DNA of 64,000 bases from Limonium bicolor (GCA_023374045.1 CM041776.1:345959636-346023635), one strand, 5' to 3'. Positions 48,634-61,036 are shown, counted from the first letter of the stretch. Numbers and translations: made by a program. Notes: generated by a model from the sequence alone, not told the origin.

Positions 48634-49518
48634 GGGGAAACAAGTACCGGAGAAAAGAGAAGAGCCTTGTACAGAGCCCTACGCAAGGCACGGCTGCCAG
48701 TGACAACTCAGACCCCTTGTTCTTGACGAATTCGAAGAACCTTGGATTATTTCTGGTTGGAAAATTTGAGGGGAATAGTTTTAAGGCTTGGAAGCAAGCT
48801 ATGATTATAGCACTACCGGCCAAAAACAAGATCTGCTATGTGGAGGGGACGTTCCCACGACCTACAGATTCAGATTTCAAAGGAAGGGCTTGGGACGCTG
48901 TAAAACCATGGTTATTTCGTGGATCGTGACGGGGCTTGACAAGGATATAGCTTAAAGAGTGTTATACTGTAAAACAGCTTCCCAGATCTGGAAGGAGCTT
49001 TCTGCAGGTTTGGAAGAGTCCAACGCGGCGCAATATACTCTCTTCATCATAAATTAATCGACACAAAGCAAGAGAGAGACACCACTAGGGCATATTATAC
49101 CAGGATCAAAAAGATATAGGATGGATTGGATTCATCCCAAGAAGTCCTCAATTGTATATGCGAAGCAGACATCGGATACATGGAGAACTTTTGGCGATAA
49201 AGGGTGGTTCAGTTCCTTATGGGGCTTTCAGACAAATTCTCGATCATTAGAGGTAACATCCTTATGATGACGCCCCTTCCTACAATCTGTCTACTCTCTC
49301 CTTGTCCAAGAAGAGTGCTAGAAAAGCGTTTGCTCATCCATAAAAGTGGAAGCCACACTATCCTGTAAAGTCGACACCTATAAGAAAGGGGGAAAGACTA
49401 CGCAAGGGAAAGAAGGGAGGCGCAACAACCTTTTCTGCACACACTACGAAAAACTGGTCACACAATCGATAAGTGCTATCAACTCCATGGATATCCCTCG
49501 TCGTGGAAAAAGGAAGAA
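48634..49518 (+). pseudogene. Copia element C gag, continuation
   Basis: Resumes the gag begun at 42138. Recognisable UBN2-type gag residues are GKFEGNSFKAWKQAMIIALP, KNKICYVEGTFPRP, VQFLMGLSDKFSIIRGNI (about 49208-49260) and the zinc-knuckle region CTHYEKLVT...YQLHGYPSSWKKEE (49437-49518). Stops occur from 48927 on. The frame is interrupted at 49519 by a CACTA element and resumes at 56108. Confidence 0.75.
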
Positions 49519-49949
49519 CACTAAAAAAAACTGTAGTATCACAGACGGAAAATTTCCTACGGAATTATTCCGTAGGTAAAAAGTATTTTCACCTACGGAA
49601 TTATGTATTATTTCCGACGGATTACACACCAAATTCAGATATCATTACCTACGGAATTAATCCGTATGTAATAAGCATTAGTGACGGAATTCGGAAAAAT
49701 TACACACCAAATTATTTCCGTAGGTAAAATTGTTTCAATATTTTACCGCGAATCCAATAAACTTATGGGGGGAAATCAAATTACTAAATGTTATACTTTT
49801 AGTGACGGAATTTCCGTAGGTAAAAGTTTACTAATATAATATCTAGGCTATGATTATCAGCAACTAAATATTCCGTAGGTAATAACCTTTACTTACAAAA
49901 TTTATTCTAAATATTCCGTAGGGAATGGTCTATATTCTAAAATACAAAT
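49519..49949. repeat. Element D left subterminal repeats
   Basis: Roughly a dozen copies of TTCCGTAGGTAA, CTACGGAATTA and related words occur, often as inverted pairs such as CCTACGGAATTATTCCGTAGG (49556-49576). Confidence 0.88.
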
Positions 49950-50260
49950 CACTACAAAAAAAATACCATTTACTAACACACACTTTTACTAACACATAAT
50001 TTAATGTCTCTATAAGTATACTTTACCGATACATTATATATGTCTGTAAAAGGTGAATAACTTTTACTGACACATTTATTAATGTGTCAATACACACCAT
50101 ATTTTTACTGACATATGGTCACTAGTTTACTAACTTACAATTTTTTGAGTTAGTATAGTATGTAAGTTAATCAGTCACTAAAACTTGTTAAAAGAACTAA
50201 AAATTGGCGGTAATATCTATATTCACTACACTAAAGAGCGCTAACACTCCTTCCTCTTTT
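49950..50260. mobile_element. Second CACTA-like terminus inside element D
   Basis: CACTACAAAAAAAATACC begins at 49950 and is followed by its own subterminal words, TTTACTAACACAC and TTTTACTGACACAT in both orientations. These differ from element D's repeats. No matching right end (TTTTTTTGTAGTG) was found, so it is likely the remaining end of a nested, deleted CACTA element. Confidence 0.55.
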
Positions 50261-52731
50261 CATTGACGATAGCGAAAAATTTCCCCAATTTCTTCTACGC
50301 CAGCGACCGAGAAGGAGAAAGAAATTGAATGAAGATGAAGGCTTGAATCCTGGAAAGAATGGGTGTGGACTGAACGGTAATGATTTTTGACTTTCCCCTC
50401 AATTTCTAGATTAGGGTTTATGTTCTTCACTCTATTTCCTGTATCGATTCAACGTTTCCTTCGCATCTGATATTATTGTTGTTGTGATTAAAGCAGTGCT
50501 GATTGTCGGAGTTTCTACTACCACCATCAGCGATTTGATTTATTCCGGTACCGGCGAGCAGCCAATCTTGTACCCATGGTATGTTGTTGTTATCGTCTTC
50601 CTCCTCATCCAGTCGCCTTCACTGTGTGTATCTCTCGCCCTTTGCAATATATTCTTCCTGTTATACGTGTGAGTGTTTCTGATGCTAGTTTCGAAGAGAC
50701 TAATGCTGGTGACTGCTGAGTGTTTCTAATGCTTTCTATAGCGAGTTTTCCTGATGATTATTTTGTATTTTAGCTTGTTTGGGAGCGACGTACTGATGCA
50801 TATGGTAATCGGTGGTGATTAATTATATGTTTTTTTGTCATAATAAATACTATAGCAGATAAGTGTGGAATGATGAGTGATCATTGGTCCCTGGAGAGTG
50901 ATGACTTCTGCTTCATAAATGGTTAACTCGTTAGTCTGCACATCGATTCCTCATCCAAATTCCAATAAAATAATGATCATCCAAATGAAGTAGTAACTTA
51001 TTGACCACTAAGCTGTTAATGTTACAGTATTTCCTAAATTACACAATAATGAAGAATAATCATCACACACTTTGCAAGACTTTCAATCAATGGCTTTCAT
51101 GCTAATCAGCAATCATAAATAATTACGATCGTCCCTTGTGCTCTTTAAGCTAAATACAGGAACGAAAAATTAGGAGCACAAAAGGCATGCTGAAACCGAG
51201 GTTATAGAGCACTCTTTTAGGGAAACGGGAGAACATAATTAAGAATTTCAATTCAACTACCCAACCAAAACAACACTTATGTAAACTTTTAGATGAAACA
51301 GCATCTGTTGCATCACCTATGTTCTAAGTTTATCCATGTTGGACCTAATGAACAAAGATTAGTTTAAAATCTGTTCAAGCTTAGTTTTGAATAAGTCATT
51401 CTGTTAAGAGGAGCTTACCAGTCACAAGGGTTTTAAGGGTAATTATTTCCTAGCACGTTTCATATTGCACCAATTCAAGTTGAGTGAGGCGGTTTTAGAT
51501 ATGATTTTTACACCATTTTTACTATATTTGAAGGGTTTCTTCTGGGAGGATTCATCAGTTCAACTAAATTGTATGTTCTCATTTTTTCCATCAATTATGT
51601 TCTATACTTCTAGAATGATTGTGTATTATGCACGCCAACTTTTGAGAATATACTATAGAGGTTGTTTCATCCTTCTGTTGGCGTTGTAAAAGTTATCCCC
51701 ATATCATGTTGAGTATGTTTTACATGTGAAGATTTAGTTATTTTGTTTAGCTTTATTATGCAGAGCAAAAGTAAGTGAGCTAATAAAACTTCAACGATCC
51801 TGGTTGTCTTCTATCTCCTAATGCCACCAACTTTGCTAAGGAGGTAGGGTCTTGTTGGGTACTTAATGGAGGCTTTGGTGTCTCGTTCACTTTATGGTTT
51901 CTCTTGCTTCGTTTCATAATGTTATAAGTTAATTGTCACTACGGAGAATTTATGTATGAGGTCCTGATGGTGCAGTTGAATGTATTTTGCACGCTTCCTG
52001 CTTCCTGTTTGATTTTGGTTTCAGCATTTGGATTTCTTAACTGATTTCTTTTATTCTCTTGTGTGTTGATAATGCTTTTCTAGAGTAATGGCCTAATTTT
52101 TTTTGCTGAAACGAGTAACACATTATTTTCTGTTATCCGTGTTATATTCAGATCCTTTCATGATCTCACACTAGTTGATCAATGAACTCCACGAGGAAGT
52201 AGTCCCTTTATGGAGTAAAGTAATGGCCTTTATGGCTCTATGTTTGTATTGCAGTACTTACAGTTATAGAGTCAAGAAATTAACTTTTAAATTGTCTCTT
52301 CCGTAGGAAACAGATTGGTAGTGCTGGTATTAGTTCTGCACAAATACAATGAGCGAACATCCGATTTCATACAATATATAACTCTTCAGGAAATTAAAAA
52401 ACTTGTTCAAGTTGCAAAGATTAGGACTAGGTGAATAATTAAATGGGTTTAACAAAAAACTGGTCAGTAAAGGGATGTTAATCAGAATGACTATGAGTTT
52501 GGGTGAGCAAAGAATGGGGAAGTAAGTGAAAAGGGAATGGGACAAGGAAGGACTCGACATATAAATGTTAAATGTGTTTGTTTGTTAAAATTGTTCTTTT
52601 AAACTTGTGTTTGAGGGATTGTATTAGACATTGGAGTATATTCTGAATAAAGTAATGTGGAATTTCTGAATGGCGGTGGTTTTGTGGAAATTAAAAAAGG
52701 GCGGCTACTTGTTTTTATTTTACTCCTGCAG
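50261..52731 (+). other. Element D interior, possible captured 5' gene sequence
   Basis: GA-rich and CT-rich leader-like sequence near 50280-50420 (AGAAGGAGAAAGAAATTGAA, AGATTAGGGTTT) resembles a plant 5' untranslated region. The rest is intron-like and AT-rich. No protein homology was recognised. Confidence 0.4.
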
Positions 52732-54165
52732 GTGGAGAGCTAGAAATGTTGAGTTGAGGAGTTCGTTGAGCACCATTGTCCCGCCCCTTGGATTCCTCAA
52801 TGTCAGACTGTCCCGTCATCGGGCCTTGCTCTTTGTGGTGCTAATTCTTATTCTATATGCTCCCTTGATTTTTTTGTAACTAAAAGTGTGTTCTTTTATG
52901 TTCAGATTCTCTTGATATGGCATGGACAATTTCAAGGGAATCTTAGTTTTAGTATATTGCGATGCTATGCCATGACGAAACCTTGACATGTAGCTATCTG
53001 AATCTTTTGATAGCTGAAAGCATTGCTTGTTGATCCTCATTCCTTACCGGTTTAATTGCAAGTTTCTAACAATAGGCGGGTTGATTATCCTGAATTAAAC
53101 AGTAAATGCTGAAATATCTAAGTTATCATGAATAAAAATGTTTGGTCACAATGGTGTATCGAATGTTTGTACAAGGTTAGCTCCAAAATGTAGTTTGTAA
53201 ATTATTTGCTCAAATGACGAGTTGTAGTATGAAGCTTGCCTAGTTACTTGATTTCAATGGGGACCTTTCTTAATGAAGTGACATAGTCCCCGTGTATAAT
53301 TATCAAAGGGATAAGGGAATTAGGTGAAGGTTTGAGTTTTATTTCCTGAGATGTTATCTTGGGTTGAATGGGTAATATTTGCCCATGCTGTGAAGAATTA
53401 ACTTGGAGTTGTGTTTTTTTTTGCATCTCAGACGTTTGATTTTGGGTACTTATAATCATTTAAGTATCATGTTTTAAATGTTATATTTCTTCTACTTTCC
53501 ATTAATTGTATAACAGCAATCTCTAGATGTAATGTGTTCGTATAATGTCTTGAAAGTAATCAAGCATATCTTATTCGTGCTCTAATTCGAAAGTCTGTTT
53601 CAGGTACTTGTTGATAGGATCAATCTTCCAAGCATGCTGGTTAAAGGTAGCTTATTCACCTGCAGTGATGATGGAGCTGTGAACTTAATCTAAACTGTTG
53701 ATGGGAGGTATTCACTTTCTTCTACATCATTTTTTGTGTCTGTATTTGTCTACAAAATCGGTTTCTCTATCTGAAGCATCTATTGGAAGGGATTTACATG
53801 GATGCATTGTTATTCTTAAGACATGTTTATATTATGCTCTAGCTAGCAATTGCCATTTTAATTTTGCTCTAGTGAGACGTGAGAAATTATCTATAGTTCT
53901 TGGTGTCTTGGTATCCCAAATTAGATGAGAGTTTCAACATAGTCTATTTTGTTAAGTATATCTGGACTTTATTCTTTTGCATGTTCTTCATAATCGGTGC
54001 TACACTAAAGGATGTTTTTTATCTATCTTTGTTGATGTAGACATATAACATGTGGATTTCAGTGATCATTTTCTTGAATGACGCAGTGAATATATCATAG
54101 ATCTGGTTGGGGATCTGGGACCTTATGCCAACAACTTTCTTCTTGATTCCATATCTGGAGCCTAG
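52732..54165 (+). pseudogene. Captured fragment of an EDR1/CTR1-like protein kinase gene (three exons)
   Basis: EDR1-family Raf-like MAPKKKs have a conserved N-terminal EDR1 domain ahead of the kinase. Three consecutive exons of that domain are visible. Exon a (52732 to about 52842) follows TCCTGCAG and gives VELRSSLSTIVPPLGFLNVR and LSRHRALLF. Exon b (53604-53707, after TTTCAG, before GTATTC) gives VLVDRINLPSMLVKGSLFTC and SDDGAVNLI, then TAA where the family has Lys. Exon c (from 54087, after ACGCAG) gives SEYIIDLVGDLG and a stop soon after. The phase is correct across b to c (AG joined to T makes Ser). No kinase catalytic domain was found. Stop codons make it a pseudogene; family identity is from remembered motifs. 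Confidence 0.78.
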
Positions 54166-54283
54166 GTTGTCCCGGATAATGGTGTGACATTCTCAGCAAC
54201 TTTAGGTTCAATAATAAATAGAACGGTTTCCACACTGCCTCATATTGAAATGCTCCATCAAAGCTACTTCTGCCATTTGCAGA

Positions 54284-54471
54284 TTGGGTCAGTCAAGATG
54301 AGATTAAGAGTGCACTGCTAACATTGGCTGAATTATTTGGTCAATTCAAACATGGCACTTCAACCAATGCTACTGGATCTGTTGGTGGATCTTCAAAGGC
54401 TACTAATTGTGACTCACATATCGAAGATGACGAGCTTGATTCTGATGACGATCTTTGTTGAAGGTATGGGT
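54284..54471 (+). other. Possible captured exon of unknown origin
   Basis: After TTTGCAG an open stretch reads DWVSQDEIKSALLTLAELFG, then a Ser/Gly/Thr-rich part and an acidic tail HIEDDELDSDDDLC, stopping just before AAGGTATGG. Acceptor, open frame and donor-like end suggest an exon. I do not recognise the family, nor can I say whether it belongs to the same captured gene. Confidence 0.45.
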
Positions 54472-55679
54472 CTTATACTTTAAACTTAATTTTGACAATC
54501 CTTTTTTCTTGAGTCCTGATGACCTGAAAATCAGTGAGACTGAACTAGAATTTTCATTTGTTTTTGCATTATTATGAAACATGTTCGGTTGTGAATTATT
54601 TGCTGCATGATGATAGATTGACAAAGTGGATGCGTTGACTTATTATTTGTGTTATTCTACTACATGTGTATGTCAATCATCTAGCTAACTAGGTTTTTTT
54701 TATCAAATACGGAATACCAGTGATTAAGATACATATCATCATCAGTAATTGAACTTTGGGTTTGTACGTACCGGCTGACCAATAGGAGCTCCATTCTTGA
54801 ATGCTGATAATGATGATGATCATCTGAGATGAAAAGTTGAACAGCGGATGTATTTAGTTAAGTTAATAATGTCTCCAACAAATTAACCAATTGAAGTGGA
54901 GGGGGCGTCAAGTGCATACGAATTGGAGCAATTGTAAGCCGTTTGCTGTCTGTAGTATACCTTATATATAGTTACCGTTTCCAGGTAGCAATTGTGATTG
55001 CTGGATAGTCTGATAATACCTTCATCATTAATTGTGATATGCTGATTGCCGGTTTGTACGAGAATACCTTCAGCATAGTATTCGTAATCCGGTCCAGACT
55101 TTGTTTAATAATCTCTTGAGTCTATATTTATTTTCTATCAATGTTTGATACTCTATTGTTTTCTATTTTTATTATAGCGAGACATCCATTCTTTATCTAA
55201 CGGAGAGGAGAGGAGAAGAATATTTTTAAGTGTGTATATGGCAGTATATGGACCAAGTTCATGCTTCAACCCTTGATTCTTTTTGGGGTTACATTGCAAG
55301 TGGTTTGTTGGTGAACCGTGGACTGATTATGAGCTATGCTTTTTTTGCAGATTTGGAAGTAGCTGGATTCAAGGGATATGGAGCTCTCAACTGAATAATG
55401 TGTGTTTTTTATGATGCAAATGTGAAAATGATTGTCATAGTGATCGGTAAACCTGAATACTGTAAAACTTTTGTTAGGATATGGGTGTTGTAGTATACCT
55501 ATTCTTACGAGAACCATTTGCTAGCTAGTTATGAAGAATATTTTGTGAATGTTGCGAGTATGGATAAAACTACTTTATGTAGCACTTTGTAAAGGCTACT
55601 CCTAAGTGTTTCAGCTATGAATGTAATAGTTGTTTATATTATTCAGGATATGTGTCTTGTTTGTGAAAATTATTAGGTA
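54472..55679 (+). other. Element D interior, no gene seen
   Basis: AT-rich sequence with loosely repeated TGTAGTATACCT (about 54955 and 55490). Nothing coding was recognised. Confidence 0.45.
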
Positions 55680-56107
55680 TAAACATTTCGTAGGTGATAT
55701 AACAATATGAAAGATTTCGTAGGTAATAAGACTATCTAAGACGGAATTTTTCGTAGGTGATAAGTGATTCAGAGGTGAAACATTTCGTAGGTAATAATAT
55801 CTTAAACATGAAAATTCCGTAGGTGATAATCATTTTCTCAGACGGAAATTGCCGTCGGTGATAACCGTTATCTGAGACGGAATTTTCCGTAGGTGATAAC
55901 TATTTTCTGAGACGGAAATTTCCGTAGGTAAAAGTTCATAATATCACCGACGGAATTTGTTTTCACAGACGGAATAGTATTACCGACCCGTTTATTACAG
56001 ACGGAATTTTGCTACGGAATTTTCCGTCTGTGATTGTCATTACATACGGAATTTTAGCTTTTACATACGAAATATTCCGTATGTGATACTGTTGTTTTCT
56101 TGTAGTG
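55680..56107. repeat. Element D right subterminal repeats
   Basis: Copies of TTTCGTAGGTGATAA, GACGGAAATTTCCGTAGGT and TACGGAATTTT recur about every 40 bp up to the terminal TTTTCTTGTAGTG. Confidence 0.88.
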
Positions 56108-56270
56108 TCGGGAGCATTTAAGAATAAAGGGTCCTATGTTAGTAAGACTGGTGACTTCGAGTTTACTTAGGAAAGGATTGAGGAGTACTTATGGGTTAAA
56201 GCTCTAATGAAAGAATTGGATTGATTTGTTCAGAATTGTCTCTCTTAAAATTTTAAAACTGAAAATCATT
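56108..56270 (+). pseudogene. Copia element C gag, last visible part
   Basis: SGAFKNKGSYVSKTGDFEFT, then a stop and ERIEEYLWVKALMKELD, continue the gag interrupted at 49518 (…PSSWKKEE). This is the usual region between zinc knuckle and protease in copia polyproteins. Protease and pol of element C do not follow; block Y begins. Confidence 0.6.
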
Positions 56271-57529
56271 TTTGTTGTAAAAGGGCGGATAATCCCGAGG
56301 GATTACCCTATGTACCCCCTCGAACACGATACTTAACTAATGGTAAGTACCGAGGCTCGAAAGATGGGCAATGAATTTATGTCGAAAAATAGGATTCAGA
56401 GAGAAACACCATGAATGAGATGTTCTCGGTCGAACCCTAATAACGTCTCTAACTCCCGGGTTTTAAAACGTTAAAACCGAAAACATTGAAATTGAGTGGA
56501 AGGGAGTTAGACGATTCTAAAATCCCGGCTGCAACTAGGAAGGCCGTTACCTCCCAAGCACCCCGCCTTGTAAAAATCTAGGCTGCAATTAGGGGAGGTT
56601 TGTCACCCTAATGCCCCGCCTAAAGAGATCCAGACTGCGACAAGGGAGGTTATGACCCCAGCCCCGCCTCGGAATTTTATTTGGAAGAGAGACAAGTGAT
56701 GTCTAACAAGGAAGAAAACGTTCTTTGAAGGTGTTAGACATTACATGTTCCCCGAAAACAAATTATTTTTTGAGCTTAAAAACTGAGTTGGAAAGTGTTT
56801 GAAGTTGTTCGGAATTCTCGATGACGAAACACTGATTTTGAGAAATGTTTTAGGAGAAAACTTTCTGTATATGTGAGAAGAACTTTCTGCATTTGAGAAG
56901 AGTTTTCTGTGATGTGAGAAGAGTTTTTCCTTTAAAAAAATTCTACAAAATGGTTTCTTGTGAAAACTTAAATAAAATGATGGTTTGAAATTCTTTGAAG
57001 GTTTTTTTGGATTTTGAAAAGAATTTATAAGTCGGGTTTGAAGTGAATGTGTCAAAATTGAATTGAATTGAGATTGAAAACGAATTTGATTTAAATTGGA
57101 TTGGGTTTGAATTGAATTGGGCTTGGAAACGGGCCAGGTCAAAGTTGGGCTTGGTCAAAGTCAAAGTTTAGGGTTGGTCAAAGTTGGACCAGGTTGGGCC
57201 TTGGTCAAGGTTTAGACCGGGTTGGGCCTTGGTGGATCGAGTAGGCTTTGAGTCCAAATGGGTTTGGGGCTGAAATGGGCTTGAGCCGAATTAGGCATTG
57301 GTTGGAGTTTTGGACCAAGTTGGGCTTTGATTGGGCTTGTGGGCCGATTTGGGCCTTGGTTGATTTTTTGTAGGCTTGGGCTAATTGATTTTTGGGTCTT
57401 GGGTCAGTTTGGGCCTTGGGTTCTTTTGTGGGCTTGGGCCTTTGTTGGGCTCGGTATGGGCCAGGTTGAGTAGTGGGCGGTCGCGGGTTTTTTGTGGGCT
57501 TGGGCCACAGGTTTTATGGGCCTTGGTTT

Positions 57530-57650
57530 GGGTTTGGGCCTCAATTGGGTTTGGGCCTCGATTCGGGTTTGGGCCTCGATTCGGGTTTGGGCCTCGATTC
57601 GGATTTGGGCCTCGATTCGGATTTGGGCCTCGGGTTTGGATTTGAATGAG
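57530..57650 (+). repeat. 18-bp minisatellite GTTTGGGCCTCGATTCGG
   Basis: Six units in a row with few changes. Because 18 is divisible by three it gives long repetitive frames on both strands (PNRGPN on the minus strand), which are not evidence of a protein. Confidence 0.93.
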
Positions 57651-60600
57651 ATTTTTAGAAATGTGCCAAAGATGGGGCTTATTGATTTTTAGGCTTGATT
57701 TGTAAGATATTAACAAGTGAGATAGATCAATTTATTGATTTACTAATTCTTGATTATGGGTGTGTTGAGGGTAAAGGAGGATTCCACCCACATAAAACGG
57801 ATGAGAGATCCGCTAGGCATGGAGTGGTTTCGCATCCTAAACCTTCCTAAGATAGCCTTAAGGGCTCGTTTTTTAAAGTTTTTGTCCTTATATACATATA
57901 AAGGTGGTTTGAGTGTTTTCTGAAGTTATAGGAGATTATTGCCCCACGAAACGAATGAGAGACCCGTTAGGTGCGGGGCAAGAATTCATCCAAAACTTAT
58001 CTGTCAGTTGAAGGATCCTAGAGGATGATCAACTAGGGCTTAGTAACGGTTAGTGTACACGTAAATAAATCAAGTACTGCTGTGAACTTTAAAATGTAAG
58101 ACGTATAAGATAAGGCGCAGAGTAATTAGCACAAAAGGATCAGATGGTAGAAGTGGACAAGAGAGTGCAAACCAAATTGAAATCTGAGCAAGGAAAGACA
58201 CGACAACAGTTTAAATGGTAAGCAAAAATCAACTCAGATCACGGACCCCAATCTAGTTCCTTTCTATTCTTTGTTTAATTAAAAGATAACGTTGAGTGGC
58301 CTAACCAAACGCTCCAAGGCCTAACCAAACGCTCCAAGTGGAGAAATCTTACCAGATCAGTATAACAGTTTTCAAATGAAGAGACCAAAGTGTAAAAGAC
58401 AATCAAGGCTAAAACAGGACCGAATTTAGGCTATCAAACAAGTTCTCTTATAAGTACGAATAGGGCCTGACCTAAACACATGTCGCTAAACTGCTAATTA
58501 AACTCGACTATACAAACATAACCTAAACCAAATGATTTAACCTAAACTGTCAATTAAACATAACTGTACAGATGTGGCTTAACAGAACATTAATTGTGAA
58601 TTTGCCAACTAACAATGAGAATAAGGCGTGAGCTTTTCCTGAGATTGCTAAAGTGCTCCTAATCACCTTTCTGTTCGCTATATGATCAATAACTACAATC
58701 TAAACAACTTGAGCAGGGCAGAGTCGCATATCAGATTAAACAAATCATCGTTCAAAGGAGGTAAAAATCGGTTATGCGTGTAAAACTTTATGAAGCCAGA
58801 AACTCAAACATCAAGATTTCGGGAGTATATATAAACAGATCGATATATGTGAGTCAAACATACACATTTATTCAACAAAACCTGAGGTCTTTTGAAGTGT
58901 AGAAAAAATACCAGGAGGGAGATTACCAAAAGTTTTCCTGTAAGAGAATCAGTATACAAACACAAACAAGCAGACAAACTTACATTAGTTTTCTGTTGTA
59001 AACAGTCAGACAAAATGAAGCAAGCAAAAAGGGGAGATTGAAGATGCTAGAGATAGCACAGGCTCGAACAAATTGTGGTGATCTCACGGTGGTCATGGAT
59101 TTGTTCCAGGTAAGGGCTCTGAAATACTACCTGAACAAACAAACCTTCCTCGGCAGCTTGTGCTCTGTAGAGTCAACCTTGAACAATAACAGACATCGAA
59201 CAGATAGAGGTCATACTAAAAAAAAACTCTCACCCAACACCAGCACTCGAGAAGCTGATTCGATGTCAAAGTCGAGCAGATCAGAATTTGCGAACAGAAA
59301 CAAACCACAAACTGTAGTTCAGAGGGTTTTAAGTCACGATTTTCACCAGTCAATTACATTTTAAACCCGATTCTGAATTGTGCAATAACCGTAAAGGGCA
59401 AAGGGCTAAGGCGGATGAAACAGACCAGGAGCGAAGGCAAAGGCTAGGAAGAGGTGAATTCAGGGTGAATCAGTCCACGCAACATATCAAATCTGACAGC
59501 TCATAAACTCATTAAAATAACAGCAAGGAAGAATATCAGATAGTAAGCTCAAACTGTATGCGAGCCTATATCACTCATAGAACACCATGATTTCGATCAG
59601 AAAGACACATAGAACACCATGATTTCTGGAACGGAAGTTTGCCCACCCCGCAACCGGTACCTACAGAGAATCGAACAAGTTTTTAAGAAACTCCCATGAT
59701 CCGTTCGGGATCGAACTCAGAGAAGAGAGTACCCAGTAAAATATAATCATGAATCCATGAACAGGAAAGAACAAAGTCGAAATCAGGACTATGACTTAGC
59801 TTCTCGATCGTGCGAGCTCTCCCCTTGCATTTGAAGACCCGCACTAGGCCTGGGCCTCGTCCGACCGGCATACCGAATCCTTCGTTTGCCAGAGACTTGC
59901 GAGATTATCAGTGTGAAGTGGAAGGAAACTGGATGTTCCTTGTTCGCCGGTAATTTGCGAGACTACCGTGAGGAAGAGATGAAGATAATGCTAGGTACGT
60001 GTGTTCTTGCTCGCCAGTCTAGGTTGCGAAATTACTAGTGAAGAGTATGAAGAAGGAGCAGAGCTAGAGCTCTTAATTCGCCAGTGAGGTTGATATTACG
60101 TGAGTGAGATGTTGAAGATTGAAGGATATGATCGATTCAGGGAGTGGGTTAGGGTTCTTCCGTCGATGGTGGTGGAATCCAGTGGTGGTGGTGACGGAAG
60201 TTGTATGGAGGCGTGAGAATGATCTCCGGCAGGACGATGGTGTTGGCTTCGAGAGCGAGAAGTAACCAATGTCGGTTGTGGGATAGAGAAAGCTTCGAAT
60301 TCAGACATGGAGGAAGCCTCGGGTTCGGCCCTGGAGATGGAGAAAGCTTCTGGGTTTTCAAACGTGGGAGAAGTTGAAAATCAGACAGGAATGAGCTGGA
60401 TGGATTTTTATCGGAAGAGAAAACGAGAGAAGAATCGTGAGAGAATGACGACCATGGCCACCGTGAAAGAGCTAGGGCGTTGTTTTTTTTTTTGAAGGGA
60501 TGAAGGAAGAAGAGAGTAGTTTCTCCGATGATCAAGATTGAGGGCCCGAAGAGAATAGAGGGGAGAGCATATGAAGACGATGAAGAGAGGTGGTGGTGAG

Positions 60601-60881
60601 TTTCGGGCGTGGTCTGCAAGAAATGAGGGGTCCAAGGTTTTAAAAACAGAGCCATTGATTTGGGGAGGAACGATGAAAATCAGTACAGGGTGCCCATCCT
60701 GTATTGTTTTTATCGGCTCTTGCAAAAAAAACATGCCCATACAGTATTGTTTTGTGTTATGGGTTTTATTTGGAGTGCTGAAATGAGTGGGCCGGATGTG
60801 ATGGGCCACGTATGGCCAGTGACCAATCCAAGGTCATGCTTGACTGGGTGACAAGCCCACGCCTGCAAAAATAAACAAAAT

Positions 60882-60957
60882 GTTGCATCCCCTGGGGTTC
60901 GAGCTTGTGACCACTGATTACTCTCCTATTAGCTCTAACCAGTTAAGCTACAATAAA
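60882..60957 (-). other. tRNA-like segment with pol III A-box and B-box-like motifs
   Basis: On the minus strand TAGCTTAACTGGTTAGAGC (60950-60932) fits the internal A box TRGYNNARNNG exactly, and AGCTCGAACCC (60905-60895) is a weak B box GGTTCGANTCC, 33 bp away. The T-arm and acceptor stem do not pair, so it is not a working tRNA. It may be a tRNA-derived SINE head or a tRNA relic within block Y. Confidence 0.5.
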
Positions 60958-61036
60958 ACTCAATTTACAAACGCAAGAAATAATACTAGAGTTTGAATTT
61001 GAACTGAACGAATTCTGGACAGGTTTAAAACCGCAT

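Larger units (their letters stand above)
49519..56107. mobile_element. CACTA-type element D carrying host-gene exons
   Basis: The left end is CACTAAAAAAAACTGTAGTATC and the right end, reversed, CACTACAAGAAAACAACAGTATC; the next bases (ACAGACGG / ACATACGG) also agree. Subterminal arrays of TTCCGTAGGTAA/ACGGAATT lie at both ends. The flanking triplets GAA and TCG differ, so the 3-bp duplication is not intact. No transposase is visible; instead the interior contains exons of an EDR1-like kinase gene. It is therefore non-autonomous, a gene-capturing element. Confidence 0.82.

Noticed and set aside
49519..56107. Treating element D as having an intact CACTA 3-bp duplication
   Set aside because: Flanking triplets are GAA and TCG; the ends match, but the duplication does not.
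57381..57716. Overlapping frames giving PNRGPN and WASIRVWASIR repeats
   Set aside because: Both are translations of an 18-bp minisatellite with no start context, splice signals or homologue.
60882..60957. Functional tRNA gene
   Set aside because: A-box fits but the T-arm and acceptor stem do not pair; kept only as a tRNA-like relic.
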